Below, in pieces: positions 1 to 7,911 of a stretch of DNA of 64,000 bases. The translations under genes and the position numbers were made by a program. Position 1 is the stretch's first letter. Each line of letters starts with the position of its first letter. Below the pieces are notes generated by a model. That model had not been told where the DNA came from, did no database searches, and saw only the letters and a list, made by a program, of their open reading frames with translations. Source of the DNA: Pseudomonas anuradhapurensis (GTDB lineage Bacteria; Pseudomonadota; Gammaproteobacteria; Pseudomonadales; Pseudomonadaceae); contig NZ_CP077097.1 in the NCBI RefSeq assembly GCF_014269225.2, positions 2,367,001 through 2,431,000 of the forward strand, given 5' to 3'.

Positions 1-534
1 CAGCACCACCAGCGTGCAGATGGTGCGCGGGTTGAGCACGTGGTATGGCCCCAGGAACCGGTCGGGTGTCAACGGCAGCACCACCAGCGCCACCGTCAGC
101 AACATCAGGCCGTCGCGCAGTTCCTGTTCGCTCAGTTGCTGCAGCACAAAATGATGAAGTTCCCGCTGCAGGGCCAGCAGCACGGTCAGCACCACGCCGG
201 CTGCGGTGGCCAGTTCAGGCTGCTCGAGGCTGAGCGCGCCCAGGGTCAGCACCAGCAGCAGGGCGATCTCGCTGGTGACCTCCGGGTCCTTGTCGGCATG
301 TTTGCGGTAGTGCATGCACAGCATCAGCACCAGGCCCAGGCTCGCCACCCCGACCAGCATCGCCCCGGCCAGCAGCATGCTGACATAGCCCAGCAGGGCG
401 GTGATGGCGAAGGTTCGCAGCCCGGCGGCAGCGTGGTCTTCGTTGCGGCCTTTCTTGCGTTCGCGTTCTAGCCCGACCAGCATGCCGATGCCCAGCGCTA
501 CGGCGCCGTGGCTGACAGTCAGGGTGTCGAGCAT
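1..534 (-). CDS. MgtC/DUF4010-type membrane protein (3' part missing)
   Basis: The gene reads off the left edge, so only the first 178 residues are seen. The start ATG at 534 lies inside the last 16 bases of the upstream regulator, with GAAGG just before it, so the two are translationally coupled. The N-terminus has the motif GLERERKKG followed by AGLRTFAITALLGY, which is the signature of the MgtC/SapB and DUF4010 membrane families, and hydrophobic segments continue to the edge. Proteins of this family are inner-membrane and poorly understood; MgtC itself is tied to survival under magnesium limitation. Its place behind an FNR-like regulator suggests low-oxygen control (inference). The family is fairly sure, the function is not. 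Confidence 0.75.
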   Translation of the reverse strand, partial: MLDTLTVSHGAVALGIGMLVGLERERKKGRNEDHAAAGLRTFAITALLGYVSMLLAGAMLVGVASLGLVLMLCMHYRKHADKDPEVTSEIALLLVLTLGALSLEQPELATAAGVVLTVLLALQRELHHFVLQQLSEQELRDGLMLLTVALVVLPLTPDRFLGPYHVLNPRTICTLVVL

Positions 535-1340
535 GGCGCCTTCGTGGCGTCCTTGTGCGCGGCATCAGCGCCGCCTTGCTCCAGGGCCATCAGCGCCGCC
601 GGGTCGAGAATTTCCACCAGCCGTCCATGCAGGTTGACGATGCCCAGCGCGCGCAGGCGGGCAACCGAACGGCAGACGGTTTCCAGGCGCAGGCCAAGGT
701 ACGAGGCCATGTCCTCGCGGGACATGCGCAACATGAAGCCATGGGCCGAGTAGCCACGGCTGACAAAGCGCTGCGACAGCCCGACCAGGAAGCTCGCCAG
801 CCGCTGTTCGGCGGTGAGGTTGCACAGCATCAGCACGCGCTGGTGCTCACGCACGATCTCCCGGCTCATCAAGCGGTTCAGGCTTTGCTGCAGCACCGGA
901 AACTCTCGCGCCAGGGTTTGCAGGCGGCGATAGGGCACCGGGCAGACTTCGCTGTCTTCCAGGGCAATGGCGTCACAGACATGGTGCTCGGTGGCAATCG
1001 CATCGAGGCCGAGCACGTCACCCGGCATCCAGAAGTTGATCACCACGCCCTGGCCTTCGACGCTGTTCAGGCTGGTCTTGAAACTGCCGCAGCGCACCGC
1101 ATAGAGCATGGTCAGTGGGTCGTTGGCATTGAACAACGCTGCGCCTTTGCGAACGCGCATGCGTGGGCCTATCAATGCGCCCAGGCAGCTGTGGTCGAGA
1201 ACGGGCAGGCCGGTGGGCAGGCACAGGCCGCTGACACGGCAGTCCTTGCACAGGGACACCAGCGGTTTCAGGTGGATAGGGTTTGCCGCATGCCGCGCAA
1301 CAGGTGGGTCGAGCAGCGTGACTTTCAGTTGGCCGGACAT
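519..1340 (-). CDS. FNR/ANR-family transcription regulator, variant recognition helix
   Basis: A 273-residue Crp/Fnr protein. C31, C34 and C40 form the C-X2-C-X5-C pattern of FNR, and C133 (in SEVCPVPY) sits where FNR has its fourth cluster ligand, so an oxygen-sensitive [4Fe-4S] cluster is expected. The cyclic-nucleotide-like beta roll is followed by a long dimer helix and a winged helix near 205-235. In the recognition helix FNR has E-x-x-S-R; here it is E220-T-V-C223-R224, so the base-contacting serine is a cysteine. There is a 35-residue C-terminal extension. It is the middle gene of a three-gene unit (small protein, regulator, MgtC-like). I recall that P. putida KT2440 has three FNR proteins with different oxygen sensitivity; this is probably one of the two accessory ones. 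Confidence 0.88.
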   Translation of the reverse strand: MSGQLKVTLLDPPVARHAANPIHLKPLVSLCKDCRVSGLCLPTGLPVLDHSCLGALIGPRMRVRKGAALFNANDPLTMLYAVRCGSFKTSLNSVEGQGVVINFWMPGDVLGLDAIATEHHVCDAIALEDSEVCPVPYRRLQTLAREFPVLQQSLNRLMSREIVREHQRVLMLCNLTAEQRLASFLVGLSQRFVSRGYSAHGFMLRMSREDMASYLGLRLETVCRSVARLRALGIVNLHGRLVEILDPAALMALEQGGADAAHKDATKAPCSTP

Positions 1341-1342
1341 GC

Positions 1343-1591
1343 TCAGGCCCTCTGCGCGCGTCGACTATCGGTGTGTTGCGCTGTATTGCGAGGGGCACTG
1401 TGCGCCTCTGCCAGTGCGGCGCGGGGCGACCAGCCGGCGAGCATGTCGAGAGAGTGGGGCGCATTGAGGCGCGAGGTGAGCCGCTCGACGAACTGTTCGG
1501 CTTCGGCTGCTGTCCTGAAACTGATCCGGCAGTCGTCCAGGCGGACCCACCAGCGGTTCTGTTCGGTGCTGTTCTCGACGTAAACGTTCAT
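1343..1591 (-). CDS. small hypothetical protein, first gene of the regulator operon
   Basis: An 82-residue protein with no family I recognise. The start at 1591 is chosen because AGGAGG precedes it at good spacing; a longer reading to 1633 has no such site. The first 45 residues look like a compact fold (VYVENSTEQNRWWVRLDDC, then RTAAEAEQFVERL), in the style of small DUF2188-like proteins, and the tail is low complexity and rich in Ala, Arg and Ser. It ends two bases before the regulator start, so the two are cotranscribed. The likely promoter carries the FNR-like box at 1720-1733. No function is proposed. Confidence 0.65.
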   Translation of the reverse strand: MNVYVENSTEQNRWWVRLDDCRISFRTAAEAEQFVERLTSRLNAPHSLDMLAGWSPRAALAEAHSAPRNTAQHTDSRRAQRA

Positions 1592-1719
1592 GGAGCCTCC
1601 TGAGTACGCATGAGCAAGACGACTGCTGACCAATGCAAAACGAAGGCATCCCTGCCGACAGCGGGGCGCTTGGCCCAGGTCGGTATGGAGTTAGCGTGCG
1701 CCGATGAAGCCGCCAAGTA

Positions 1720-1733
1720 TTGATCGCCGTCAA
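1720..1733. promoter_or_regulatory. FNR/ANR-like box
   Basis: TTGATCGCCGTCAA matches TTGAT-N4-ATCAA at 9 of 10 positions. It lies 129 bp upstream of the small gene at 1591 and probably serves the leftward regulator operon, which would make that operon self- or cross-regulated by an FNR-type protein. Confidence 0.6.
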
Positions 1734-1778
1734 ATTATCGAGCGATCGACCGTACCGCTGGTCTGCAGTGGGTTCTGG

Positions 1779-1792
1779 TTGATAAACATCAA
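1779..1792. promoter_or_regulatory. FNR/ANR box, perfect match
   Basis: TTGATAAACATCAA is a perfect consensus site. Its centre is 66.5 bp before the ATG of the stress protein at 1852. A GATGCT hexamer at 1814-1819 is centred 31 bp downstream, the geometry of a class II activated promoter (box at -41.5). Confidence 0.85.
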
Positions 1793-1851
1793 GTCTGCCG
1801 GCTGTGCCTGGCAGATGCTCCAGGTATGTACCGCAACCGCAGAGGTGTGCC

Positions 1852-2778
1852 ATGGAAACCCCGCAAAGACTGCTGCTGATTGCCTCCCCGCTGATGCGCC
1901 GGACCCCGGTCTATGACCGTGCCGCAGCGCTGGCCAAGGCCAAGGGGATGGCGCTGCACATCGTCGCTTTCGACTACCTGGAAGGGCTGGCCACGGCAGG
2001 CCTGGTCAACGACCAGGCACTGGCTGTGATGCGCGAGGGCTATGTCCAGCAACACCGTGAGTGGCTGGAGACACAGGCGCTACCGATGCGTCGCAACGGG
2101 GTCACGGTTACCACGGAAGTGGTGTGGGTACAGCACCCGTTGAAGGAAATACTCGTGCATTTGCGCGAACAACCCTTTGCCATGTTGATCAAGGCATTCG
2201 AACATGAGCCCTGGTGGATGCGCGCCATGTTCACTTCGCTGGATATCCAGCTGCTGCGCGAAACCCGCATCCCGCTGCACCTGGTGCACAAGGCCAGCAA
2301 TGCGCTGCCGCGCAAGATCCTTGCAGCGGTTGACCTGTCCAGGCCGGAAGACCAGTTTGAAGGCTTCAATGACCAGATCATCGGCGAAGCGTTGAAGCTG
2401 GCCTTGCAGTGCAATGCGCAGGTCGAATTGTTGTATGTCTACGATCTGGGCGCCATGTACGTGGACGCCGGCGGTAGCCGCGAGCATTCCTTCCTGTTCG
2501 AATCGAACCTTGCCCAGACCCTGCACGAAGTACAGAGCGATGCGTTCCAGGCGCTTGCCGAACGCAACGGGATCGCCGCCGAACACCGGCATATGCGCAT
2601 AGGTGACCCGGCCAAGGCCCTGGCCGTGTTCATGGACAACAATGACATCGATGTGCTGGTCATGGGCAGTTACCACCACCATGGTATCGGCTGGTTCATC
2701 GGCAGTACCGCCGAGCGGGTTCTGCACCGGCTGTCCAGCAGCGTGCTGGTGATATCGCCGGAGCGTTCCCAGGGGTAG
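1852..2778 (+). CDS. universal stress protein, two tandem Usp domains
   Basis: A 308-residue UspE-type protein. Domain 1 spans about residues 5-145 and domain 2 about 155-305, starting at ILAAVDLS. The second domain ends with GSYHHHGIGWFIGST, the glycine-rich nucleotide-binding motif of ATP-binding Usp proteins; the first domain lacks it. The start at 1852 follows AGAGGTG; an in-frame start at 1804 would overlap the predicted -10 region. The segment TSLDIQLLR is shared in form (TPLDWQLLR) with the stress proteins at 23694 and 26258, so these three form one subfamily. It is a cytoplasmic stress protein, likely induced at low oxygen through the box at 1779. A terminator follows directly. Confidence 0.9.
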   Translation: METPQRLLLIASPLMRRTPVYDRAAALAKAKGMALHIVAFDYLEGLATAGLVNDQALAVMREGYVQQHREWLETQALPMRRNGVTVTTEVVWVQHPLKEILVHLREQPFAMLIKAFEHEPWWMRAMFTSLDIQLLRETRIPLHLVHKASNALPRKILAAVDLSRPEDQFEGFNDQIIGEALKLALQCNAQVELLYVYDLGAMYVDAGGSREHSFLFESNLAQTLHEVQSDAFQALAERNGIAAEHRHMRIGDPAKALAVFMDNNDIDVLVMGSYHHHGIGWFIGSTAERVLHRLSSSVLVISPERSQG

Positions 2779-2780
2779 CA

Positions 2781-2805
2781 CCAAGGCCCGCAAGGGCCTT
2801 GTTTT
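2781..2805 (+). terminator. rho-independent terminator
   Basis: CAAGGCCC and GGGCCTTG form an 8-bp perfect stem around a GCAA loop, followed by TTTT. It ends the stress-protein transcript and overlaps the stop codon of the convergent acetyltransferase gene. Confidence 0.8.
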
Positions 2806-3353
2806 CAACTGCGCAGGTCAAGCTCGTGGAGGATCTCGCTGACGTCGCCACCCAGGTAGCGTGAGCTGAAGCCCAGCGCCTTGGTCAGCCGGTGCATGGC
2901 ATAGTTGTTCGCCAGGTCCCTGGACACCATGCACTGGTAACCATTGCTGCGCGCCGCGTCGATCAGGTGTGTCATCAGGCGCCTGCCGAGGCCTTTGCGC
3001 TGCCAGGCTTCATCGACCGCGACCGCACATTCGCACTGTTGGCTGCCAGGTATGCCGGCATAGCGGCTGACACCGACCTGGACCAGTTTGCCCTCGACAT
3101 GCGCCAGTGCGATGTAGGCCATGCGCTGGTGGTAATCAACCGGCATCCGCAGCGGGTCCAGGCTCGGCAGGCCGCCGCTCAACCCGGCGATGAAGCGGAA
3201 CCGACGGGTTTCATAGGCGATGGTGCTGAGAAAGCGCTTGTCCCTTTCGTGGTCTTCCTCGCGCAGTGGGCGGATCAGCACTGGCGTACCGTCCGCGAGC
3301 TTTTCGACCCAGTGCTCGCACGCCTGGGGCTGTTCAGTTGGCTGCCCGTTCAT
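2805..3353 (-). CDS. GNAT-family N-acetyltransferase
   Basis: A 182-residue GNAT domain protein. The N-terminal TPVLIRPLREEDHER and RFRF segments resemble the acetyltransferase domain attached to Pat/acyl-CoA synthetase-like protein lysine acetyltransferases. QRKGLGRRL is motif A, the acetyl-CoA pyrophosphate loop. The start at 3353 is chosen for the GGGAGG in front of it. It is a paralogue of the GNAT at 9341-9910, with the same length and layout. Pat-type enzymes acetylate lysines of metabolic enzymes, which would fit a starvation island, but the substrate cannot be read from the sequence. Its promoter region carries the FNR-like box at 3419-3432. Confidence 0.85.
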   Translation of the reverse strand: MNGQPTEQPQACEHWVEKLADGTPVLIRPLREEDHERDKRFLSTIAYETRRFRFIAGLSGGLPSLDPLRMPVDYHQRMAYIALAHVEGKLVQVGVSRYAGIPGSQQCECAVAVDEAWQRKGLGRRLMTHLIDAARSNGYQCMVSRDLANNYAMHRLTKALGFSSRYLGGDVSEILHELDLRS

Positions 3354-3418
3354 GTCGCCTCCCGGTTGGCTGATGTTTGCCTGGTGTTGCTGTTGTAACG
3401 CCAGGCGCCGGTGCGGTT

Positions 3419-3432
3419 CTGACAATCGTCAA
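3419..3432. promoter_or_regulatory. FNR-like box, TGAC/GTCA variant
   Basis: CTGACAATCGTCAA contains the inverted repeat TGAC-N4-GTCA rather than the TGAT/ATCA form. Its centre is 31 bp from TACAAC on the minus strand (3392-3397), a good -10 for the leftward GNAT gene. Confidence 0.55.
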
Positions 3433-3454
3433 GTTCCGGCCGGGTGGTGGTTTT

Positions 3455-3468
3455 CTGATCTGCATCAA
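3455..3468. promoter_or_regulatory. FNR/ANR-like box
   Basis: CTGATCTGCATCAA matches 9 of 10 consensus bases. It is centred about 76 bp before the stress-protein start at 3538 and probably drives the rightward operon 3538-7894. Confidence 0.65.
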
Positions 3469-3537
3469 GCGGCATCAGGCCGGTGGCCGGAAGATTTCCT
3501 GCATCACCCCCCAGCCGCGCAAGCCCGGAGGTTCGCC

Positions 3538-4464
3538 ATGGGTCAATATCGACAACTGCTGGTGCTGCTCACCGAGGTCGATCCGCATTCCGCGGCGTTG
3601 CGCAGGGGCCTGGCCCTGGCGCATGTCAGCGGCGCCAGCGTGCACGTGCTGGGCTTGTTCGAGCCGAGCGAGGAACATTTGCTGCGCGAAGAGCGGCTGA
3701 ACGAGGCTGACATCAAGCGCCAGTACGAAGCCTATCGCGAGCGTCTGACGGCCCTGGTCGAGCGGCACCGCAACAGTGGCGTCGCGCTGACCGTCGATAG
3801 CCTGCAGGCCGACGACATTCGCAGCCAGGCCATCGATTACATCAACGAACTGCAGCCCGACATGGTCATCAAGGACAGCGAGGCTGCAGCGACCCTGGTC
3901 CGTTTGTTCAGCACCCCGCTGGACTGTGCGTTGATGCGCGGTTGCAAGGGCGTCACCCAGTTCGTGCCGGCGGCGGCGGTGTCGTTGCCGCAACGTATCC
4001 TGGTAGCCGTGGACACCGCGTTCAGCGAGACGCCGGCCATCCAGGAACTTTTCAACCGGGGGCTGATCCGTGCAGCCCAGGCCCTGGCCTTGCAGTGCGA
4101 CGCGCAATTGCACCTGCTGTCGGCGTATAACCTGGCCGGGGTATTCGCTTCGGACATGAATGTCACCCAGGCCTGGATCGACGAAATGCGCGAGGCGCTG
4201 CAGCAACCGTTCGCGGAGCTGGCCGATGCCGAAGGGGTCGCAGCGGACCGCCGGCACTTCATCGAAGGTGGCCCGGTGCAGGTCATCCGTGAACAGGTGG
4301 CCGCCCTCGATATCGATGCGCTGGTGATGGGGGTGGTGCAGCCCAAGGGGCTGGACAAACTGCTGGGTGACACCACCGAACGCATCGTCGGCCGTCCGCC
4401 GTGCAGCGTGCTTGCGGTTCATCCTGAGGTGGCCGAAACCTGGGAGCCCTCGCCATGCAACTGA
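3538..4464 (+). CDS. universal stress protein, two tandem Usp domains
   Basis: A 308-residue protein with Usp domains at about 1-150 and 155-305 (second domain begins ILVAVDTAFSET). The C-terminal GVVQPKGLDKLLGDTTER is close in form to that of the stress protein at 27317, so these two are a second Usp subfamily, distinct from the 1852/23694/26258 group. The start at 3538 has CGGAGG upstream; longer readings run into the divergent promoter. It is the first gene of a unit continuing with the beta-CASP nuclease, whose ATG lies inside the last ten bases of this gene. FNR-like control is likely from the box at 3455. Confidence 0.9.
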   Translation: MGQYRQLLVLLTEVDPHSAALRRGLALAHVSGASVHVLGLFEPSEEHLLREERLNEADIKRQYEAYRERLTALVERHRNSGVALTVDSLQADDIRSQAIDYINELQPDMVIKDSEAAATLVRLFSTPLDCALMRGCKGVTQFVPAAAVSLPQRILVAVDTAFSETPAIQELFNRGLIRAAQALALQCDAQLHLLSAYNLAGVFASDMNVTQAWIDEMREALQQPFAELADAEGVAADRRHFIEGGPVQVIREQVAALDIDALVMGVVQPKGLDKLLGDTTERIVGRPPCSVLAVHPEVAETWEPSPCN

Positions 4465-5822
4465 CTTTTCTGGGTGGCACCGGCACCGTGACCGGCAGCA
4501 AGTTCCTGTTGACCCGTGACAGTACCCGGATACTGGTCGACTGCGGGCTGTTCCAGGGCTACAAGCAGCTGCGCCTGCGCAACTGGGAGCCGCTGCCTCC
4601 GGCCTTGCGGGCGCTCGATGCGGTGGTGCTGACCCATGCCCACCTCGACCACAGCGGCTACCTGCCAGTACTGGCGCGCGAAGGCTACAGCGGGCCGATC
4701 TATGCCACCCCGGCGACCTGTGCCCTGGCGGAAATCCTCCTGCTCGACAGCGCCCGCTTGCAGGAAGAGCAGGCCGAACACGCCAATCGCCACGGCTACT
4801 CCAAGCATACCCCGGCACGCCCGCTGTACACCGAGGAGGATGCGAAACGCGCCCTGGCACTGTTTCGCCCGGTCGAACTGCACCACCCAATGGTGATTGC
4901 CGAGGGCATGGAGCTGCTGTTGCGCACTGCCGGGCATATCCTCGGCGCGGCCACCGTGCAGATCCATGCCGACGGGCAGACCTTGCTGTTCTCCGGCGAC
5001 CTGGGGCGCCCGCAGGACCCGATCATGCGCGAGCCGGAGCTGGTCAGGACGGCGGACGTGCTGCTGGTGGAATCCACCTATGGTGATCGCAAGCATCCCG
5101 CCGAGTCGACCGAGGCGTATCTGGCCAAGGTCATCAACCAGACGCTCCTGCGCCATGGCATCACCCTGGTGCCGTCGTTTGCCGTTGGCCGTGCCCAGTT
5201 GCTCATGTACTACCTGTACAAGCTCAAGCGCGACCGGCTGATCCCGGATATTCCGGTGTACCTGAACAGCCCCATGGCCACCGACGCCACTGTGCTGTAT
5301 CAGCAGTTCCGCAGCGAGCATCGGTTGACCCTGGCCGAGTGCGCCGCGATGTGCAGGGGCACGCATATCGTCCGTACGGTGGATGAATCCAGGCATCTGG
5401 ACCAGTTGCGCGAGCCTGCCGTGATCATCGCCGCCAGTGGCATGGCAACCGGTGGGCGGGTATTGCACCATCTCAAGGCGCTGGCGCCCAACCCGCGCAA
5501 CAGCATCCTGTTCTCGGGCTTCCAGGCTGGCGGCACGCGCGGTGCCGATATCGTTGCCGGTGCCCACAGCGTGCGCCTGCAGGGCGAGGATGTGCCCATC
5601 CGGGCGCAGGTATATGCCATGGACACCCTCTCCGCACACGCCGATGCCGACGAGATCATCGAATGGTTGCGTGGCTTCACTCGGCCGCCGCGGCAGACCT
5701 ACGTCATTCATGGCGAACCGCATGCCGCCGACACATTGCGACGGCGGATCTGCCTTGAGCTGGGTTGGCAGGTGTGTGTGCCCGATTACCAGGAAACCGT
5801 TGCCATCGACCCGGTGCGCTAG
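4455..5822 (+). CDS. MBL-fold / beta-CASP ribonuclease
   Basis: A 455-residue metallo-beta-lactamase protein with an RNA-metabolizing (RMM) C-terminus. THAHLDHSG carries the H-x-H-x-D-H two-metal motif near residue 58; GHILGA and FSGDLGR follow as the next metal motifs. The beta-CASP domain occupies roughly residues 210-380, and VIHGEPHAAD near the C-terminus is the RMM element. Relatives act as exo- or endoribonucleases related to CPSF73 and RNase J. The start overlaps the upstream stress-protein gene by ten bases, indicating translational coupling. An RNase under low-oxygen control could reshape the transcript pool in non-growing cells (inference). Confidence 0.88.
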   Translation: MQLTFLGGTGTVTGSKFLLTRDSTRILVDCGLFQGYKQLRLRNWEPLPPALRALDAVVLTHAHLDHSGYLPVLAREGYSGPIYATPATCALAEILLLDSARLQEEQAEHANRHGYSKHTPARPLYTEEDAKRALALFRPVELHHPMVIAEGMELLLRTAGHILGAATVQIHADGQTLLFSGDLGRPQDPIMREPELVRTADVLLVESTYGDRKHPAESTEAYLAKVINQTLLRHGITLVPSFAVGRAQLLMYYLYKLKRDRLIPDIPVYLNSPMATDATVLYQQFRSEHRLTLAECAAMCRGTHIVRTVDESRHLDQLREPAVIIAASGMATGGRVLHHLKALAPNPRNSILFSGFQAGGTRGADIVAGAHSVRLQGEDVPIRAQVYAMDTLSAHADADEIIEWLRGFTRPPRQTYVIHGEPHAADTLRRRICLELGWQVCVPDYQETVAIDPVR

Positions 5823-5841
5823 CCCGGTGTGGGAGGTATGC

Positions 5842-6486
5842 ATGAATACGCAAGCGAGGGCGAAACTGCGGGCCTGGATGCACCGGCCCAGAGGCAGCCT
5901 GGGTTGGATCGTGGCCATCGTCGCTCTACTGGTGGCGGCGTCCGCCTATCGTGCAGTCAGCCCGAGCTGGCGCCTGCCGATGCGCGACCCCGCGGTATTG
6001 CTGGCCTTGCTGGCGTTGAGCGTGGCGCTGGGCTGGGCGGTGCAGCGGGGCGTGAAGCGCACGGTGGGCAAGGCCATATTCGCTGGCCAGGCAACGGGCT
6101 GGCAGGCCAGGCTGGCCTTCCTTCGCTCGGTAACCCGGGAGTCGAACATCCTGTTGGCGATGCTGTTGCTCCTGGTTTTGCTGGGCGGGGGGACCTTGTG
6201 GTTGGCGGGGAACGCGGCGGCGCGCATCGTCGACAGCTGCGCAGCCAATCTGCAGGCTCAGGTGGACATACCCGAGGATGAGAAGCTTGCCGCGCTGGTC
6301 GGCAAACCGGTGTGCACGTGCCTGGCGCAGGCGTTCTTGCAGCGCAACGGGGTGCTGCGCCTGGCCTTGCTCGGAACCCCCCTGCAGGAAGTGGCCGGCT
6401 TGCAGGCGCTGACTGCCGATGACGAGCAACGCTGCCTGGCGCAGTTCGACCTGCTGCCCGAAGAGGCTCAGGCGACCACGCCATGA
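5842..6486 (+). CDS. membrane protein with cysteine-containing C-terminal domain
   Basis: A 214-residue protein of no family I know. Hydrophobic segments at about 22-38, 51-67 and 103-123 predict three membrane spans. The C-terminal 90 residues are soluble and contain C133, a CTC pair in the segment GKPVCTCLAQAF, and a further Cys near residue 202, which could bind a metal or form disulfides. GGGAGG lies five bases before the ATG at 5842. It is the third gene of the 3538-7894 unit, between a ribonuclease and a phosphoribosyltransferase. No function is proposed. Confidence 0.75.
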   Translation: MNTQARAKLRAWMHRPRGSLGWIVAIVALLVAASAYRAVSPSWRLPMRDPAVLLALLALSVALGWAVQRGVKRTVGKAIFAGQATGWQARLAFLRSVTRESNILLAMLLLLVLLGGGTLWLAGNAAARIVDSCAANLQAQVDIPEDEKLAALVGKPVCTCLAQAFLQRNGVLRLALLGTPLQEVAGLQALTADDEQRCLAQFDLLPEEAQATTP

Positions 6487-6543
6487 CTCGGCATCAGCCA
6501 CAAACCGAAACGATGGGCGCCCATGGCGGCGCGGGAGGTTTCC

Positions 6544-7236
6544 ATGTCACATGACCTTGCTCTGCAAACGCTGTTCCCAGACCGCAGCGAGGCCGGGCGT
6601 TGTCTGGTCGAACCGCTGGCCGGATATGACGGCAGGTCTGACGTGATCGTGCTGGCACTGCCGCGTGGGGGTGTTCCCGTGGCTTATGAAGTGGCGAGTG
6701 CGCTCAAGGTCCGTCTCGACCTGCTGGTGGTGCGCAAGCTCGGCATGCCGTTTCATCCCGAGCTTGCCATGGGCGCAATTGCCACGGGCGGTGTGACATT
6801 CCTCAACGATGACGTGTTGCGGGCTTACCCCGTCGACCCGGCGCTGTTCGACGCTGTGGTCGCCGAGGAAACCCGGGAACTGGCGCGGCGGGAGCACGCT
6901 TACCGGGGCAGCCGCCCACCGCTGCAACTCAAGGATCAGGTGGTGATCCTGATCGATGATGGCCTGGCGACTGGCGCGACCATGAGGGCGGCCATCCTGG
7001 CCGTGCGCGCGCAGTCACCTGCGCGGATCGTGGTGGCGGTGCCGGTCGCGCCGCCGGAAACGTTGCAGGCGATGTACGGCGAAGTGGATGAACTGGTATG
7101 CCCATTGGTACCCGAGCGGATGGTTTCGGTTGGTTACTGGTACCAGGACTTCCCGCAGGTTTCGGACGCCGAAGTCACCGCGCTGATGCGCCAAGCTGAC
7201 AGGCAGGCTGCTGTCCAAGGGCCTGCCCAGGAGTGA
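6544..7236 (+). CDS. phosphoribosyltransferase-family protein
   Basis: A 230-residue type I PRTase. VILIDDGLATGATM is the PRPP-binding loop, and LALPRGGVPVAYEVA and VRKLGMP are typical of the stand-alone PRTases found beside alpha/beta hydrolases in stress clusters. The start at 6544 is preceded by GGGAGG; a start at 6523 would lie before that site. These proteins transfer or release phosphoribosyl groups from PRPP, but this subfamily has no confirmed base substrate. The next gene starts four bases after its stop, and in some bacteria the two are fused (recalled), so they probably act together. Confidence 0.88.
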   Translation: MSHDLALQTLFPDRSEAGRCLVEPLAGYDGRSDVIVLALPRGGVPVAYEVASALKVRLDLLVVRKLGMPFHPELAMGAIATGGVTFLNDDVLRAYPVDPALFDAVVAEETRELARREHAYRGSRPPLQLKDQVVILIDDGLATGATMRAAILAVRAQSPARIVVAVPVAPPETLQAMYGEVDELVCPLVPERMVSVGYWYQDFPQVSDAEVTALMRQADRQAAVQGPAQE

Positions 7237-7240
7237 GGAC

Positions 7241-7894
7241 ATGACTGAAGTACGATCGCAGACAATGAAGCTGCCAGGTGTCGAATTGCTTGCCGACCTG
7301 CGTTTGCCGACCGCTGCCCATGCACTGGTGATCTTCGCTCATGGCAGCGGTAGCGGTCGTCTGAGTGCACGCAATCAGTACGTCGCCGACAGGCTCGCGG
7401 CACGTGGCCTGGGATCGTTGCTGTTTGACCTGTTGACGCAGGACGAGCAGCAGCTGGACAACCAGACCGGTGAATTGCGCTTTGACATCCCGCTGTTGGC
7501 CAAGCGCTTGATCGATGTCGTCGACTGGGTTGGGCGCGACCCGCAACTGCACACCTTGCGCGTTGGTTTGTTCGGTGCAAGCACGGGTGCCGCGGCAGCG
7601 CTGTGTGCGGCTGCAGAGCGCCCGGACGTGGTGGCGGCAGTGGTCAGCCGGGGTGGCAGGACGGACCTGGCCGGGCCGGTGCTGGCGCGGGTGAAGGCGC
7701 CGACTTTGCACATTGCAGGTAGTAACGATGCGCAGGTGCTGGAGTTGAACCGCCTGGTTGGGCGCAGCTTGCATTGCGCGCATCGCCTTGAGGTGGTACC
7801 GGGCGCTTCGCATCTGTTCGAAGAGCCTGGCACCCTGGGCAAGGCTGCCGCCCTTGCCGGCGACTGGTTTGTCACGCACTTGCAAGCCGCCTGA
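7241..7894 (+). CDS. alpha/beta hydrolase, dienelactone-hydrolase-like
   Basis: A 217-residue alpha/beta hydrolase. GASTGAAAA holds the nucleophile elbow (Ser near 112), SNDAQV supplies the likely Asp, and GASHLFEEP the catalytic His, so the full triad is present. FAHGSGSGR near residue 31 is the oxyanion-hole region. AGGAGTGAGGAC precedes the start and overlaps the end of the PRTase gene. The family pairs with PRTases across many bacteria, and the true substrate is unknown. It is the last gene of the rightward unit and converges on the esterase-like gene. Confidence 0.85.
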   Translation: MTEVRSQTMKLPGVELLADLRLPTAAHALVIFAHGSGSGRLSARNQYVADRLAARGLGSLLFDLLTQDEQQLDNQTGELRFDIPLLAKRLIDVVDWVGRDPQLHTLRVGLFGASTGAAAALCAAAERPDVVAAVVSRGGRTDLAGPVLARVKAPTLHIAGSNDAQVLELNRLVGRSLHCAHRLEVVPGASHLFEEPGTLGKAAALAGDWFVTHLQAA

Positions 7895-7911
7895 AGCCTC
7901 ACCACAGGCTT

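Noticed and set aside
555..1583. 342-codon plus-strand frame over the first FNR-like gene
   Set aside because: The minus strand carries a clear FNR domain with its cysteines; the plus frame is a Gln/His-rich shadow.
3475..5918. Two long minus-strand open frames opposite the stress-protein and beta-CASP genes
   Set aside because: Opposite to genes with complete catalytic motifs; no start signals of their own.
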